Shown: positions 14,553 through 25,231, counted from the first letter of the stretch. The stretch: DNA of 64,000 bases from Cognaticolwellia mytili (GCF_002104475.1 NZ_NBOF01000001.1:1054001-1118000); one strand, 5' to 3'. Notes: generated by a model from the sequence alone, not told the origin. Program-made: numbers and translations.

Positions 14553-16946
14553 ATGTTTTTCCAAAAAAAGCCAATGCTTTTGACTTTTGCTATGTTATTC
14601 ATGCCCCAAGTAGCATTTTCCGCCAGCCACAACGACACTCATAATGATACCCACAATGAAATAATCAATATTCCAAAAATTTCAGGCAGCATGGTTATTG
14701 ATGCTAATTTAACTGAGCCCCAATGGAAGTCTGCGAAAAAAGTACTGATTAATAACGTTACTCGCCCATACGACAATATTCCAAGCCCTGTGCATACCGA
14801 AGCATTATTAATGGAAAGCGAAGGTTATTTCTACTTAGCATTTATCGCAAAAGATCCTGACATTAAAGAAATTCGTGCATTTTTAAAAGACCGAGATAAA
14901 TCTTGGGGTGAAGATTTAGTTGGTATCAAAATTGACAGTTATAATGACCAACGCAGTGCTTATCGTTTTCTTGTTAACCCTTTAGGTGTACAAATTGACG
15001 GTATTGAAAGCGAAGTAACTGGAAATGAAAGCGATGCCTGGGATGGTATTTGGGAAAGTGCAGGCAAAATAGTTCCTGACGGCTATGTTGTTGAAATGGC
15101 CTTGCCACTAAGAATGCTTAACTTTCAGGAAAGTGAAAACAAACAGACTTGGGGGCTAGAATTATTAAGGTATTACCCACGTAACGAACAACTACGTTTA
15201 TCTAATATTCACCTTGACCGTGGTAACGATTGTGAAATTTGCCAAATAGCAACAGCAACAGGCTTTGAAGGTGCTAAGCAAGGCAGTAATATTACGGTTA
15301 CACCATCTGTTGTTTTAGGCGCTCAAGAAGATCGTGACGATAATAATCAATGGCAACGAGATAATAATACTGAAGCCAGTTTAGATGTGCGTTGGGGGAT
15401 CACCCCTGATTGGCTGCTAAATGCGACCATTAACCCTGATTTCTCCACTGTTGAAGCAGATAACGCACAGCTTAATGTCAACAATACCTTTGCACTATTT
15501 AATCGAGAAAAGCGCCCTTTCTTCCTCGATAACCAAGACTACTTCGATAGTGATTACAACCTTATTTATACTCGTAATATAAATGCCCCTAATTATGGCG
15601 CTAAATTAACTGGCCGAGAAAACAAGCATGCCTTTGGTTTATTTGTCACCGACGATCAAGATACCAACATTTTAATCCCTGGTAATCGTTCATCTTCAGT
15701 AGCCACTATTGAGGCAGAATCTAAAGCTGCGGCATTTAGATATCGTTATAGCTATAACGACGATATAACGCTGGGCTGGATAAGCACCCTGCGAACAAGC
15801 GAAGATTATAGCAACAGCGTTAATGGCATTGACGCGAGATTTCGTTTAAGTACAACTGATGTATTTAAATTTCAATCCTTGTTTTCTCAAACAGAATATC
15901 CGGATGATTTATTTCAGCAGTTTTGTAATGTTAATGACGACCAAGACGCAAGTGATTGTGCAACACCAAAGCAGAACGGTGATTGTCAATTTGGTGACTG
16001 CATTTATAATGAAAATGTTTTACGTACCTTAAAAGAAGACAAATTCACTGGCAACGCCTTCAAAGCCGGTTATTACCACAGTGATAGTGAATGGGAATAC
16101 CGTGTTAGTTACAATAGGCAAAATGCGGGCTTTCGTGGTGATTTAGGTTTTATGTCGCGGGTTGACCACAATAAATTCGTTGTTGGTGGCGAGCGTAAAT
16201 GGTACGCAGAGCCAGGAAGTTGGTGGACAAACTTTAAAATATATTCCGATTGGGACATTACCCATAATGATGACAATGACCTGATCGAAAAGGAATTTGA
16301 TATCAATGCTCAACTCAACGCCAGTTATAGCTCATACTTTCGCTTAGCTTACACTAACCGTGAAAGTGTCGGAAGCCGACTTGATAAAAGTGATATTGCT
16401 ATTGCTGGTAACACCTCACTTTTTACAGAGAATCAGTATGTATTGTTCGCCGAAACCAAACCAATATTAGGCTTCTATATCAATGCCAATTTAACTTGGG
16501 GTGATCAAATTGATTATCGTAATAACCGTCTAGGTAAAATTAGCCGGCTACGAAATACTATTAATTATAATATTAATAAGCATTTAGAAGTTAAATTAAA
16601 ACAAACCTTCAGCCAACTTAATGCTGATGGTGCTAATGTTTTTATTGCTCGCCTAACCGATTTACGAACAACTTATCAATTTAATGTTCAGAGCTTTTTA
16701 CGATTAAGCCTGATTTTCAATAACACCAGTAGAAATCCAAACAATTACTTATACAGTGCCCCTGAAGATATCAACCGTCACAGTAAAACACTATCAACTG
16801 AATTGTTGTACGCTTATAAAATAAATCCACAAACTGTATTTTATTTAGGTTATTCCGACTCTCATTACAGCGAAGAAGAATTTAATGACTTAGAGCAAGA
16901 GCAAAGAAGTTTGTTCATGAAATTTAGCTATGCCTGGATAAAATAG
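14553..16946 (+). CDS. CBM9-DUF5916 outer-membrane protein (copy 1)
   Basis: A 797-residue exported protein. GGAG precedes the ATG by six bases. A signal peptide (residues 1-23, VAFSA) is followed by a short repeat HNDTHNDTHNE, then a carbohydrate-binding family 9-like domain at about 40-220 (WGEDLVGIKID, SDAWDGIWESAGK, YVVEMALPLRMLNF). The rest is DUF5916, rich in alternating strands and ending in Trp-Ile-Lys, consistent with a beta barrel. The substrate is unknown; binding of glycans or other extracellular matter at the outer membrane is inferred from CBM9. The next gene is a paralogue. Residues about 450-475 carry an extra Cys-rich loop (FCNV, DCATP, GDCQFGDCIY) absent from the paralogue. 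Confidence 0.8.
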   Translation: MFFQKKPMLLTFAMLFMPQVAFSASHNDTHNDTHNEIINIPKISGSMVIDANLTEPQWKSAKKVLINNVTRPYDNIPSPVHTEALLMESEGYFYLAFIAKDPDIKEIRAFLKDRDKSWGEDLVGIKIDSYNDQRSAYRFLVNPLGVQIDGIESEVTGNESDAWDGIWESAGKIVPDGYVVEMALPLRMLNFQESENKQTWGLELLRYYPRNEQLRLSNIHLDRGNDCEICQIATATGFEGAKQGSNITVTPSVVLGAQEDRDDNNQWQRDNNTEASLDVRWGITPDWLLNATINPDFSTVEADNAQLNVNNTFALFNREKRPFFLDNQDYFDSDYNLIYTRNINAPNYGAKLTGRENKHAFGLFVTDDQDTNILIPGNRSSSVATIEAESKAAAFRYRYSYNDDITLGWISTLRTSEDYSNSVNGIDARFRLSTTDVFKFQSLFSQTEYPDDLFQQFCNVNDDQDASDCATPKQNGDCQFGDCIYNENVLRTLKEDKFTGNAFKAGYYHSDSEWEYRVSYNRQNAGFRGDLGFMSRVDHNKFVVGGERKWYAEPGSWWTNFKIYSDWDITHNDDNDLIEKEFDINAQLNASYSSYFRLAYTNRESVGSRLDKSDIAIAGNTSLFTENQYVLFAETKPILGFYINANLTWGDQIDYRNNRLGKISRLRNTINYNINKHLEVKLKQTFSQLNADGANVFIARLTDLRTTYQFNVQSFLRLSLIFNNTSRNPNNYLYSAPEDINRHSKTLSTELLYAYKINPQTVFYLGYSDSHYSEEEFNDLEQEQRSLFMKFSYAWIK

Positions 16947-16980
16947 CAACGCAAGTCACTAGCAATAGCTCCCCATATTA

Positions 16981-17008
16981 AAAAAGTCATCCTATGCGAT
17001 GACTTTTT
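16981..17008 (+). terminator. Rho-independent terminator
   Basis: AAAAAGTCATC (16981-16991) pairs with GATGACTTTTT (16998-17008) around a six-base loop, with a T-run included. It separates the two DUF5916 genes, which therefore can be expressed apart. Confidence 0.8.
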
Positions 17009-17135
17009 TATAAGCAAAGATAACTATATATTGCCAATTAATTACAAATTTGTAACACTGCAAAAAATGGAATTATCGTTAACTGATAATAAGTTAGCTT
17101 AAGCGATAACAAAATAATAATTTCGGAGTGGTAAA

Positions 17136-19424
17136 TTGACGTTAAATAATTGTAGCTTATCTGTTTTAGCTACCGCCCTCATACTTACAATGCAGCCAAG
17201 TATGGCGGAAGAAAATAGAGTTAAACTTGCACAGCTTGATATTCCTCACGTAAAACAAAGTATTAATGTTGATGGCGAATTAAATGAAGCTATGTGGCAA
17301 CAAGCGCTCAACGTGCCTCTTGATATTGTTAATAACCCGTGGAATAACAAACCTAGCCCTGTTAAAACTATGGCAAAAGTGGTTGAAAACGGTGAATTTC
17401 TCTATGTTGCCTTTATCGCGCAAGACCCTAACCACGAAGACATTATAGGCTCTCTAGGAGACAGAGATACTCGTTGGGGCGATGATTTAGTCGGTTTTAA
17501 GCTCGACACGTACAATAATCGTCGATTAAATTACGACTTTTTTGTCAACCCATACGGTGTTCAACACGACAGAATTACCAATGAAATGACCGGAAACTCT
17601 GACTCAGCATGGGATGGTATTTGGGAGTCTGTTGGTAAAGTAACAGGGACTGGTTTCCAAGTAGAAATGGCGATTCCTTACCATATCCTAAATTTTGACG
17701 ACACCAATGAAATAAAAACTTGGGCGATGGAATTAATTCGACTTTATCCTCGAGATGCACGCTTACGCATATCACATATAGAACTTGATCGAGACGATGC
17801 CTGTTGGTTATGTCAAATACCAGAAGTTACGGGCTTTAAAAATGCTAAAGCCAGTAAAAATTTAATGTTAACACCGACTCTAGTCGCCAATAGAAATGAA
17901 AAGCGTGATATTTTTGCTGGTAATGACGACTGGCATAGTGAGAATGATATTGACGCGGGTCTTGATCTTCGTTGGGGTATCAATGCCAACACGCTATTGA
18001 ATGTTACGATTAACCCTGACTTTTCTAATGTCGAATCAGACGCAGGGCAATTAAGCGTCAATAAGACCTTTTCATTGTTTTATGACGAGAAACGTCAATT
18101 TTTTGTTGAAAACTCAGAATATTTTTCCAGCAACTTCGACTTAGTTTATACCCGTAATATCGCTGATCCTGAATACGGTGCAAAACTTACCGGCACCCAA
18201 GGTAATCATAACTACGGTGCGTTCATAACCAATGATACGCAAACCAACATTATACTGCCCGGTAATACAGGCTCCCGATTAATTTCTTTAGCAGAGGAAA
18301 GCGAGTCTGGCGCAATAAAGTACCGTTACGATGTTAACGAAGATCTCTCATTTGGCGTGGTCAGCACTCTACGTCAAACTGATAATTATCATAACTATGT
18401 TTCAGGTATTGACTCTAAATATCGTTTAAATGACTCTAATTCATTTCAGGCCCAAATACTTTTTGCTGATACTCAAGACTCCGCAAGCATGACCTTAAGC
18501 GGCAATGAAGAAAAGTTTACCGATCAAGCATTTAAAATTGAATATGCACATAATTCTGAATACTGGGAAGTTGATGCCGAGCATCAAGAGATTGGGGATA
18601 AATTTCGTGCCGACTTAGGCTTTATGCCACGCGCTGATTATCAAAAAAGTAAAGTCTTAGTTAATCGCTTGTTCTACGGTGAGCCTGAAAGTATCTGGCA
18701 GGAAATGAAATTCGCAGGTCAATGGCAAATTCTCCATAACGAGAATGGTGAGTTATTAGAGCGCTCAGTTTCTAGTAGCTTTAATATTGACGGGCCAATG
18801 CTGTCATTTGTTGATGTAATGGTCGTAGCAGCCGATAAAATAGGCTTACGTCGACATGAATTAGACGCTAGTTTAACTATTAATAATAGTATTGACGGCA
18901 ATACTAAGCGTTTTCAGGAAAATCAAGTTGTCGTGTACGGTACAATTCAGCCAACACCACAGCTTTCTACGGAATTAGAACTGACTTTAGGCGATAAAAT
19001 TGATTATGATAACGACAGATTGGGCGATATTACCGTACTTTACGGCAACGTTAGCTACAATATAAATAAACACTTGGAGTTTGATTTTTCACATACCTAC
19101 AGTGAATTAAAAGCAGAGAGTGCTAATGTATACACCGAAAATTTGACTGAACTTAGGGTTTCATACCAGTTTAATGTTAACAGCTATCTTAAATTTAATG
19201 TTGTTTACACTGATATTGATTTTAACTTAGATAATAATGCAGCAGCGTATTCCGCAAAAGATAACAGACTTTCAACACAACTTATCTATGCTTATAAGTT
19301 AAACCCTCAGACGGTCTTTTATCTTGGCTATTCTGACAATAGTTATCAAGATGATAATTTGAAAAGTTTAGAGCGTAATCAACGAACAATTTATAGTAAA
19401 ATTAGCTATGCTTGGCTACCTTAG
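17136..19424 (+). CDS. CBM9-DUF5916 outer-membrane protein (copy 2)
   Basis: A 762-residue paralogue of the preceding gene. The start is TTG at 17136 with CGGAGTGG just upstream; a signal peptide of about 24 residues ends PSMAEE. The CBM9-like domain (about 33-210) keeps WGDDLVGFKLD, SAWDGIWESVGK and FQVEMAIPYHILNF, and the barrel part ends FYLGYSD and then SYAWLP. It lacks the Cys-rich loop of copy 1. The two genes are separated by a terminator and each has its own leader, so they look like an old duplication that has since diverged, perhaps to bind different ligands. Confidence 0.8.
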   Translation: MTLNNCSLSVLATALILTMQPSMAEENRVKLAQLDIPHVKQSINVDGELNEAMWQQALNVPLDIVNNPWNNKPSPVKTMAKVVENGEFLYVAFIAQDPNHEDIIGSLGDRDTRWGDDLVGFKLDTYNNRRLNYDFFVNPYGVQHDRITNEMTGNSDSAWDGIWESVGKVTGTGFQVEMAIPYHILNFDDTNEIKTWAMELIRLYPRDARLRISHIELDRDDACWLCQIPEVTGFKNAKASKNLMLTPTLVANRNEKRDIFAGNDDWHSENDIDAGLDLRWGINANTLLNVTINPDFSNVESDAGQLSVNKTFSLFYDEKRQFFVENSEYFSSNFDLVYTRNIADPEYGAKLTGTQGNHNYGAFITNDTQTNIILPGNTGSRLISLAEESESGAIKYRYDVNEDLSFGVVSTLRQTDNYHNYVSGIDSKYRLNDSNSFQAQILFADTQDSASMTLSGNEEKFTDQAFKIEYAHNSEYWEVDAEHQEIGDKFRADLGFMPRADYQKSKVLVNRLFYGEPESIWQEMKFAGQWQILHNENGELLERSVSSSFNIDGPMLSFVDVMVVAADKIGLRRHELDASLTINNSIDGNTKRFQENQVVVYGTIQPTPQLSTELELTLGDKIDYDNDRLGDITVLYGNVSYNINKHLEFDFSHTYSELKAESANVYTENLTELRVSYQFNVNSYLKFNVVYTDIDFNLDNNAAAYSAKDNRLSTQLIYAYKLNPQTVFYLGYSDNSYQDDNLKSLERNQRTIYSKISYAWLP

Positions 19425-19593
19425 CTAGTTCATATTAAAATTTGAAAAACGTGATACTTCAGCACGATGAGGTAATAATATAAACCTAACCGTAAAGTGC
19501 TAAAGTCTTTATACCGTAAGGTTAATTGCTTTAGCTGTTTTACCAAGCAAGGGTGTCACACTTATTGGCTGTTGCTTTAAGGGAGAAATTATT

Positions 19594-20424
19594 ATGCTTA
19601 AGATATATGTTTTAGCGTTAAAATTAATATCACCCTTCATACTGATATTATTAACATTTAGTCATGCCAATAGTCGTGAACTTGTTATTTTTAGCTCAAA
19701 TGCCCCTCCTCATATGATAGCTGCGAATGGTACTGGCATTGATATCGACATTGTAAAAACCATTCTAACGGATATGGGCCATAACATAACTGTCGAATTC
19801 TCTCCGTTAAAGCGTGCTATGGAGCAAGTGAAAAAAAAAGAAGCGGATGCTTTTCTCCCCACCTTTTTTCAAAAGGATAGTGATAACATTTTTATTTCTA
19901 ATGCCTTTATTCAATATCGTCCAATGATTTTTTCACTAAAGAAGAGTCGGTTAGCCATTAACAGTTTTACTGACTTACAAGGTTTGCGCATTGTAAGTTT
20001 TCAAGGTGCTACAGGGTATTTCGGTGAAGCATTTCATCAAGCAACAAAACAAGCTAATTATACCGAATTGCATGACATGTCAAAATTTCCTGAAATGTTA
20101 TTAATGGCCCGATATGATGCAGTAGTATTAGACTATTATATTTTCTATTATTTTTTGAAGATGTACCAAGAACAAAGTGAGCTAGCAGGTAACGGTTTAT
20201 TCCCATTAATTGATAACTATTCTTCAATGATAAAACGCCATGACTTAATACCAGAAGTTAATGCCTACGTTGGTTTTAATGACGAAATTTTGCGCAATGA
20301 GTTCAACATTCAGCTAAAGAAATTTATCGGTAATAACCGTCAAAATAGAATTATCGAAAAATATATCGGTACTATCAGTACTCGAATATTCGCACTAAGT
20401 ACTCGATACAAAAGTAGCAGCTAA
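19594..20424 (+). CDS. Periplasmic solute-binding protein, family 3 type
   Basis: A 276-residue exported protein with a signal peptide ending SHANS (about residue 26). The sequence LVIFSSNAPPHMIAANGTGIDIDIVKTIL is the start of an SBP_bac_3 lobe, and the second lobe covers about 115-210. AGGGAGAA lies eight bases before ATG. No permease or ATPase gene is adjacent, so it may deliver a ligand to a sensor, or act with a transporter elsewhere. The ligand is unknown; many proteins of this kind bind amino acids. Confidence 0.75.
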   Translation: MLKIYVLALKLISPFILILLTFSHANSRELVIFSSNAPPHMIAANGTGIDIDIVKTILTDMGHNITVEFSPLKRAMEQVKKKEADAFLPTFFQKDSDNIFISNAFIQYRPMIFSLKKSRLAINSFTDLQGLRIVSFQGATGYFGEAFHQATKQANYTELHDMSKFPEMLLMARYDAVVLDYYIFYYFLKMYQEQSELAGNGLFPLIDNYSSMIKRHDLIPEVNAYVGFNDEILRNEFNIQLKKFIGNNRQNRIIEKYIGTISTRIFALSTRYKSSS

Positions 20425-20827
20425 TGACTATCTAAAAAGGTTTAATTAACTTTAAAAGTAAACAGATTACGCATTTCTCAATTTGCTCTAGCGATAGACT
20501 TCTAGTTTTTGCTTAAAATTTTTTAACGCTAGCTGTAACAAAGTTTCACTTGGTTGGAACAAGCAAACTTTCTTCATTATGCATTATTTATACTAAAGCC
20601 CACTTACAGCTGAAAATATTAACAAAGTTCAACAACCACTAAAAAGTTGGATATCTATTCCTTTTTGGCATATAAGATATCTAAATATCACTTCTTTTTC
20701 TGCCATAAAGCGTTAACCTTATTACAAAGAATTAACTACATTGAAGTAGCATCTGTTAATTCGCTCATACAATAATTAATAATTCAGTATTAAAGCACTA
20801 TTAGTACTGATGAAACGGGAACAAATA
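20425..20827. other. Noncoding region upstream of cysK
   Basis: About 400 AT-rich bases without a credible gene. Several GATATCT-like palindromes lie at about 20648-20690 and could form part of a regulatory region, but I cannot assign a CysB site with confidence. Confidence 0.35.
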
Positions 20828-21808
20828 ATGTCGACAATATTTGAAGATAACTCTACTGCGATTGGCAATACTCCACTGGTAAAATTAAATCGTATTATTA
20901 ATGGCGATAATGGTACGAATATCTACGCAAAAATAGAAGCTCGCAATCCTAGCTTTAGTGTGAAATGTCGTATCGGCGCTAATATGATTTGGGATGCTGA
21001 AAGGAAAGGTTTACTTACTGCAGGGAAGTCTATTATAGAGCCAACCAGTGGTAACACAGGTATTGCACTGGCATTTGTTGCTGCGGCACGTGGCTATGAC
21101 ATTACCTTAACTATGCCAAGTACTATGAGCTTAGAGCGTAGAAAACTATTAATTGCTTTAGGCGCAAAATTAGTACTAACAGACGGTGCTAAAGGTATGG
21201 GTGGAGCAATTGCTAAAGCACAAGAAATTAAAGATGCTGATCCTGAAAACGTTGTACTTCTAGGGCAGTTTGATAATCCTGCTAACCCAGAAATCCATGA
21301 AAAAACCACTGGCCCAGAGATTTGGCAAGACACTAAAGGCAAGGTTGATTTCTTTATCGCTGGTGTGGGTACTGGTGGAACAATTACCGGTACCAGCCGT
21401 TATTTAAAAAGCGTTGCTGAGCATAAAATAACATCGGTTGCAGTTGAACCAACAGACTCACCTGTGATCACTCAAGCAATGGCAGGTGAGGTATTAAAAC
21501 CTGGCCCTCATAAAATTCAAGGTATTGGTGCCGGCTTTATTCCAGGCAACTTGGACCTTTCAATTGTTGATGCTGTTGAGCAAGTGTCAAATGATGATGC
21601 TATGGCGATGACACATCGTTTAATGAAGGAAGAAGGTATTCTTGCTGGTATTTCATCAGGTGCAGCAGTAGTTGCCGCTAAACGTATTGCCGAGCGACCA
21701 GAAAACGCAGGTAAAAACATTGTTGTTATTTTACCTAGTTCAGCTGAACGTTACCTTTCAAGCGCGTTATTTTCTGATTCATTTACTGATGAAGAGCTTG
21801 TGCAATAA
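20828..21808 (+). CDS. cysK: Cysteine synthase A (O-acetylserine sulfhydrylase)
   Basis: A 326-residue PLP enzyme that makes cysteine from O-acetylserine and sulfide in the cytoplasm. The ATG at 20828 fits the family N-terminus ([17 protein letters not shown]); an upstream ATG at 20810 would add six residues and is less likely. [19 protein letters not shown] contains the PLP-binding Lys, [10 protein letters not shown] is the substrate loop, and [10 protein letters not shown] binds the PLP phosphate. Length agrees with enterobacterial CysK. A terminator follows closely, so it is probably a single-gene transcript. Confidence 0.96.
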   Translation: MSTIFEDNSTAIGNTPLVKLNRIINGDNGTNIYAKIEARNPSFSVKCRIGANMIWDAERKGLLTAGKSIIEPTSGNTGIALAFVAAARGYDITLTMPSTMSLERRKLLIALGAKLVLTDGAKGMGGAIAKAQEIKDADPENVVLLGQFDNPANPEIHEKTTGPEIWQDTKGKVDFFIAGVGTGGTITGTSRYLKSVAEHKITSVAVEPTDSPVITQAMAGEVLKPGPHKIQGIGAGFIPGNLDLSIVDAVEQVSNDDAMAMTHRLMKEEGILAGISSGAAVVAAKRIAERPENAGKNIVVILPSSAERYLSSALFSDSFTDEELVQ

Positions 21809-21832
21809 TCATTGCTCGACACTAAAAAACTC

Positions 21833-21860
21833 AAGGCTCACTTTTCACCAAGTGAGTCTT
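21833..21860 (+). terminator. Terminator after cysK
   Basis: AAGGCTCACTT (21833-21843) and AAGTGAGTCTT (21850-21860) form an 11-bp stem with one G-T pair; T-rich sequence follows. Confidence 0.65.
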
Positions 21861-22024
21861 TATTATCTTTATATAGCTAGCAACTTTCACAGATAGCAAC
21901 TCATCTAATATTTAAACATGCCCTTCTTATACTCATTTCCTCTTGAAAGATTAATAAGCCCCTAGATTTTCTCGCAATAATTACGGTAGTATATGAATAA
22001 CTCCATATAGATACCCATTACCTT

Positions 22025-22459
22025 ATGAATTATTTAAAAATTATCTTTCTAGCTTTCACATTACTACTTTTAGGCTGTGGTGAGTCTGACAAAGATGTTA
22101 TTAGTGATGTTGACAACCCAGAAGTTGTTGCCATTGAATTTTTTAATGCTTTATATAATGAAAAAAATATTAAAAAATCTGCCTCGGTTTGTAGCCCGCA
22201 ATTATCTCGTATCATTTTACATTACAAATCACCTAAAGCCGTTGCTCGACATTTGTTTAACATGTCATACGACAAGGTTGAAATAACGCCTGACGATAGC
22301 GGTGTAAAAGTAAGAGAACAGTTTAAAGATAGTGCAGTAATAACCGTTTACTTCGATGGACATTACAATAACGACCGTATAAAAGACGTAAAGCGCTTAT
22401 CGATGATTCAAGTCAGTGGTAATTGGGTAGTCGATAAAATTTTAAAAGATCCATTTTAA
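22025..22459 (+). CDS. Hypothetical lipoprotein
   Basis: A 144-residue protein with signal FLAFTLLLLGC, so Cys 18 is probably lipidated. The mature part (PEVVAIEFFNALYNEKNIKKSASVC, then strands to the end) has the size and helix/strand order of small NTF2-like or DUF4878-like lipoproteins, which is only a fold guess. It stands alone between cysK and a bidirectional terminator. Function unknown. Confidence 0.75.
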   Translation: MNYLKIIFLAFTLLLLGCGESDKDVISDVDNPEVVAIEFFNALYNEKNIKKSASVCSPQLSRIILHYKSPKAVARHLFNMSYDKVEITPDDSGVKVREQFKDSAVITVYFDGHYNNDRIKDVKRLSMIQVSGNWVVDKILKDPF

Positions 22460-22478
22460 AATTTATTTTTAAATAAAG

Positions 22479-22503
22479 AAAAGGCGCCATAACGGCGCCT
22501 TTT
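22479..22503. terminator. Bidirectional terminator between lipoprotein gene and ggt
   Basis: AAAAGGCGCC (22479-22488) and GGCGCCTTTT (22494-22503) pair around ATAAC, with A-run and T-run flanks. It can serve the two convergent genes. Confidence 0.88.
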
Positions 22504-22520
22504 TTAATATATAGACCTAA

Positions 22521-24278
22521 TTAAAAGCCTAATGCTATCCCCTCTCGACGCTGATCTGCGCCGCCACGTAAACCTTCTTTGGTTACTTCAATAGCTTGAA
22601 TACCGCTATTTAAGTCACGAATAAGAACTTTGTGACCTTTAGCTTCAAGCGCTGGTTTAATCTTTACTAAGTTCGTACCTTTTTCTAAAGTAGTAACTTT
22701 GTTTCGATTAGTTAATTTTGGTAGGTTTATTGCTGATTGCGGGTCTAACTGCCAATCAAGCATTGCAATCATCGTTTGCGCTACATAATTAATAATACGG
22801 CTTCCACCCGGCGAACCAAGAACCAGTTTAAGTGACTTATCTTGATTAAAAACCATCATTGGTGCCATTGAACTACGTGGCCTTTTTCCAGGCTCTAAGC
22901 GATTAGCCACCCAGTGACCATTTCTTTTGGGCGATAACGAAAAGTCTGTCAACTGGTTATTGAGAATAAAGCCTTCAACCATTACTGCTGAACCAAAGCC
23001 CATTTCAACACTCGTTGTCATCGAAATAGCGTTACCTTCTTGGTCAACAATTGAAATATGACTCGTTGACGGTAATTCGAAAGCATTATCATCAGCCTGA
23101 GCAAGTGCTCCTTCTGGACTTCCTGCCTGAGCAGCCCCCATGTCTTTGTTAGTATTAATTAGCATCGCACGTTCTGCCATGTAAGGCTTTGCAACCAGCC
23201 CTTGGGTCGGAACTGTAACAAAACTACTATCGGCAATATAACGATTACGATCAGCAAAAGCTAAACGCGAACTTTGCGTGAACAAATGCGAAAATTCTGC
23301 ATCCGCCATTGATAAGCGAGCAATATCAAATTTTTCTAATTGACCTAATATTTGAATAACGGCAACACCACCAGAGCTTGGTGGTGCCATACCACAAACA
23401 TTATATTCTCGATAAGGGCCACAAACTGCAGGTAACTCTCTTGCTTGATAATTTTTCATATCGGCCATTGTTAAACGGCCAGGGGCAATCGCTGAATTTT
23501 GTACCGCATTAACTATCTTTTTTGCTATCCACCCTTGATAAAATGCACTAATCCCCTCTTTTGCCAAGCTACGATAAACCTTTGCTAGTTTAGCGTTCTT
23601 TAAACGTTGCCCTGCCTTTATTGGCTTACCATTTGGGAAGAAATAATTTTTTATATTCGCCAACTTAGTAATGCCAGGGTTAAATTCAAGAGTCACTAGT
23701 TTTTCTAATCGAGGTGAAACAATAAAGCCACCTTCAGCCAACGCTATCGCATCTTTAAATAATGTTTGCCAAGGCAATTTACCGTATTTATCGTGAGCCT
23801 TTTTAAGACTTGCTAAAACTCCTGGTACACCGACTGAATGTCCGCCAACGACCGCTTTTATCCATGGCATCGTTCGACCATTTTTTTCTAAAAACATATC
23901 GGTAGTTGCTGAGGCTGGTGCCGTTTCTCTGCCGTCAAAGGTGGTCAGTTGTTCAGACTTATTATCCCAGTGCAACATAAAAGCGCCACCACCAATACCT
24001 GAAGATTGCGGCTCGACTAAGGTTAAAACTAATTGTACTGCGATTGCCGCGTCAACTGCACTACCACCTTGCTTAAGGATATTAAAACCCGCTTCACTAG
24101 CATAAGGATTTGCTGCAGCCACCATTGCATGATTGGCGTAAACAGTTTGTTTTTCGATTACTCCTGTTGCAGCTTCGGGTTCGCGGTCTTCGCGCTTCTT
24201 ACCTGGTTCAGCAAATACCATCAAGCTTGTCGAGATAAGCAATACTGATAATAGCCCTTTTGCGGCTGAATTTGACAT
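22521..24278 (-). CDS. ggt: Gamma-glutamyltransferase
   Basis: A 585-residue periplasmic Ntn hydrolase that cleaves glutathione and transfers its glutamyl group. The ATG at 24276-24278 is preferred over one 39 bases upstream because AAGGAAT lies before it and it begins the signal peptide (about 25 residues, MVFAEPG). Motifs are NPYASEAGFNILKQGGSAVDAA, VEPQSSGIGGGAFML, and the autocleavage site PSTSHISIVD near residue 400, where Thr becomes the N-terminal nucleophile of the small subunit. LGSPGGSRI closes the oxyanion region. Both subunits are present and nothing is missing. Confidence 0.95.
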   Translation of the reverse strand: MSNSAAKGLLSVLLISTSLMVFAEPGKKREDREPEAATGVIEKQTVYANHAMVAAANPYASEAGFNILKQGGSAVDAAIAVQLVLTLVEPQSSGIGGGAFMLHWDNKSEQLTTFDGRETAPASATTDMFLEKNGRTMPWIKAVVGGHSVGVPGVLASLKKAHDKYGKLPWQTLFKDAIALAEGGFIVSPRLEKLVTLEFNPGITKLANIKNYFFPNGKPIKAGQRLKNAKLAKVYRSLAKEGISAFYQGWIAKKIVNAVQNSAIAPGRLTMADMKNYQARELPAVCGPYREYNVCGMAPPSSGGVAVIQILGQLEKFDIARLSMADAEFSHLFTQSSRLAFADRNRYIADSSFVTVPTQGLVAKPYMAERAMLINTNKDMGAAQAGSPEGALAQADDNAFELPSTSHISIVDQEGNAISMTTSVEMGFGSAVMVEGFILNNQLTDFSLSPKRNGHWVANRLEPGKRPRSSMAPMMVFNQDKSLKLVLGSPGGSRIINYVAQTMIAMLDWQLDPQSAINLPKLTNRNKVTTLEKGTNLVKIKPALEAKGHKVLIRDLNSGIQAIEVTKEGLRGGADQRREGIALGF

Positions 24279-24363
24279 GATATTCCTTAATTGCCAATTA
24301 TTGGCTTTATAGCTCATTACTACATTAGAATTTACTAATATATAGTAAAATAAAATATTATTC

Positions 24364-25005
24364 TCACAATGTATTGATAAAATTATTATTTCGTTGATTA
24401 AATGATTGCTGAAACTGATTAAACTTCACAAAGTTATTTAGTAACAGTTGATATTTTCCTCGATTATTTTCAAGTAGGGCCAAGGCATGACAACATGCTT
24501 CTAACGACGATAAGGCACCATCTTTTTTAGTTTTTCGAATATGATAAAGGCTTTCGATGCCCGAGGGTAAAACAAGATGTTTAATGTCATGTAAACTAGG
24601 GTTTAGCATAAACATACGGTAGGACTTTTTCCAAGTTCCATCGAGTATAACTATACATTTAATGTTATTAGTCTCTATCGATAGTTCACCTGTATGAGTA
24701 TCAGGTCTTTGCTTCGAACTAAACTCAAGCTCTATTGCATTTTCACTTGGATATAACAAAGCGATCTGATCGCCATAATGGCTTAGCAACGCAGACAGAT
24801 TATCAGTATCATCAAATGATTCTCCGACAATAACTTCGCAATTCACTAATGATTGCTGTAGTAAAGCCACTGTACCCTTACTCTGTTTCACTTCAGTTGG
24901 ATGCTGTAAAACAACCACATGTATATGATTATCAGTTTTAATCGCAAAAGCGCAAATACATGCTTTTTCTGGTCGGTGACATTGCTGGCAAAGGATTCTA
25001 GACAT
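24364..25005 (-). CDS. tapT: tRNA-uridine aminocarboxypropyltransferase (DTW domain)
   Basis: A 213-residue cytoplasmic protein of the DTW (YfiP) family, which adds the 3-amino-3-carboxypropyl group of S-adenosylmethionine to U47 of tRNAs. The N-terminus has CQQCHRPEKACICA, the zinc-binding cysteines. ILDGTWKKSYRMF near residue 140 carries the family D-x-T-W signature. LPSGIESLYHIRKTKKDGALSSLE near 165 is also typical. It is a single gene transcribed away from the rhombosortase gene. Confidence 0.85.
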   Translation of the reverse strand: MSRILCQQCHRPEKACICAFAIKTDNHIHVVVLQHPTEVKQSKGTVALLQQSLVNCEVIVGESFDDTDNLSALLSHYGDQIALLYPSENAIELEFSSKQRPDTHTGELSIETNNIKCIVILDGTWKKSYRMFMLNPSLHDIKHLVLPSGIESLYHIRKTKKDGALSSLEACCHALALLENNRGKYQLLLNNFVKFNQFQQSFNQRNNNFINTL

Positions 25006-25231
25006 TGGTAACTAATAAAAAATAATAACTACCGCAAGTTTACGTAACTTTCATAACGAGTTTAAGTAATTTATTACATTACACAGCACTATCTATCATT
25101 ATTATCACTAAAGACAACCGAACTTGTACACCACCTTAATGAATAGTACGATTATCAACCACTCTATCGTATTTTATAAAGCTACAGTTTCTAATACCAA
25201 GGGCAACTGCTACAGTGCTATACATCGTTAT

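Noticed and set aside
14435-14638. Minus-strand frame overlapping the start of the first DUF5916 gene
   Set aside because: It overlaps the promoter, ribosome site and signal peptide region of a much better supported gene.
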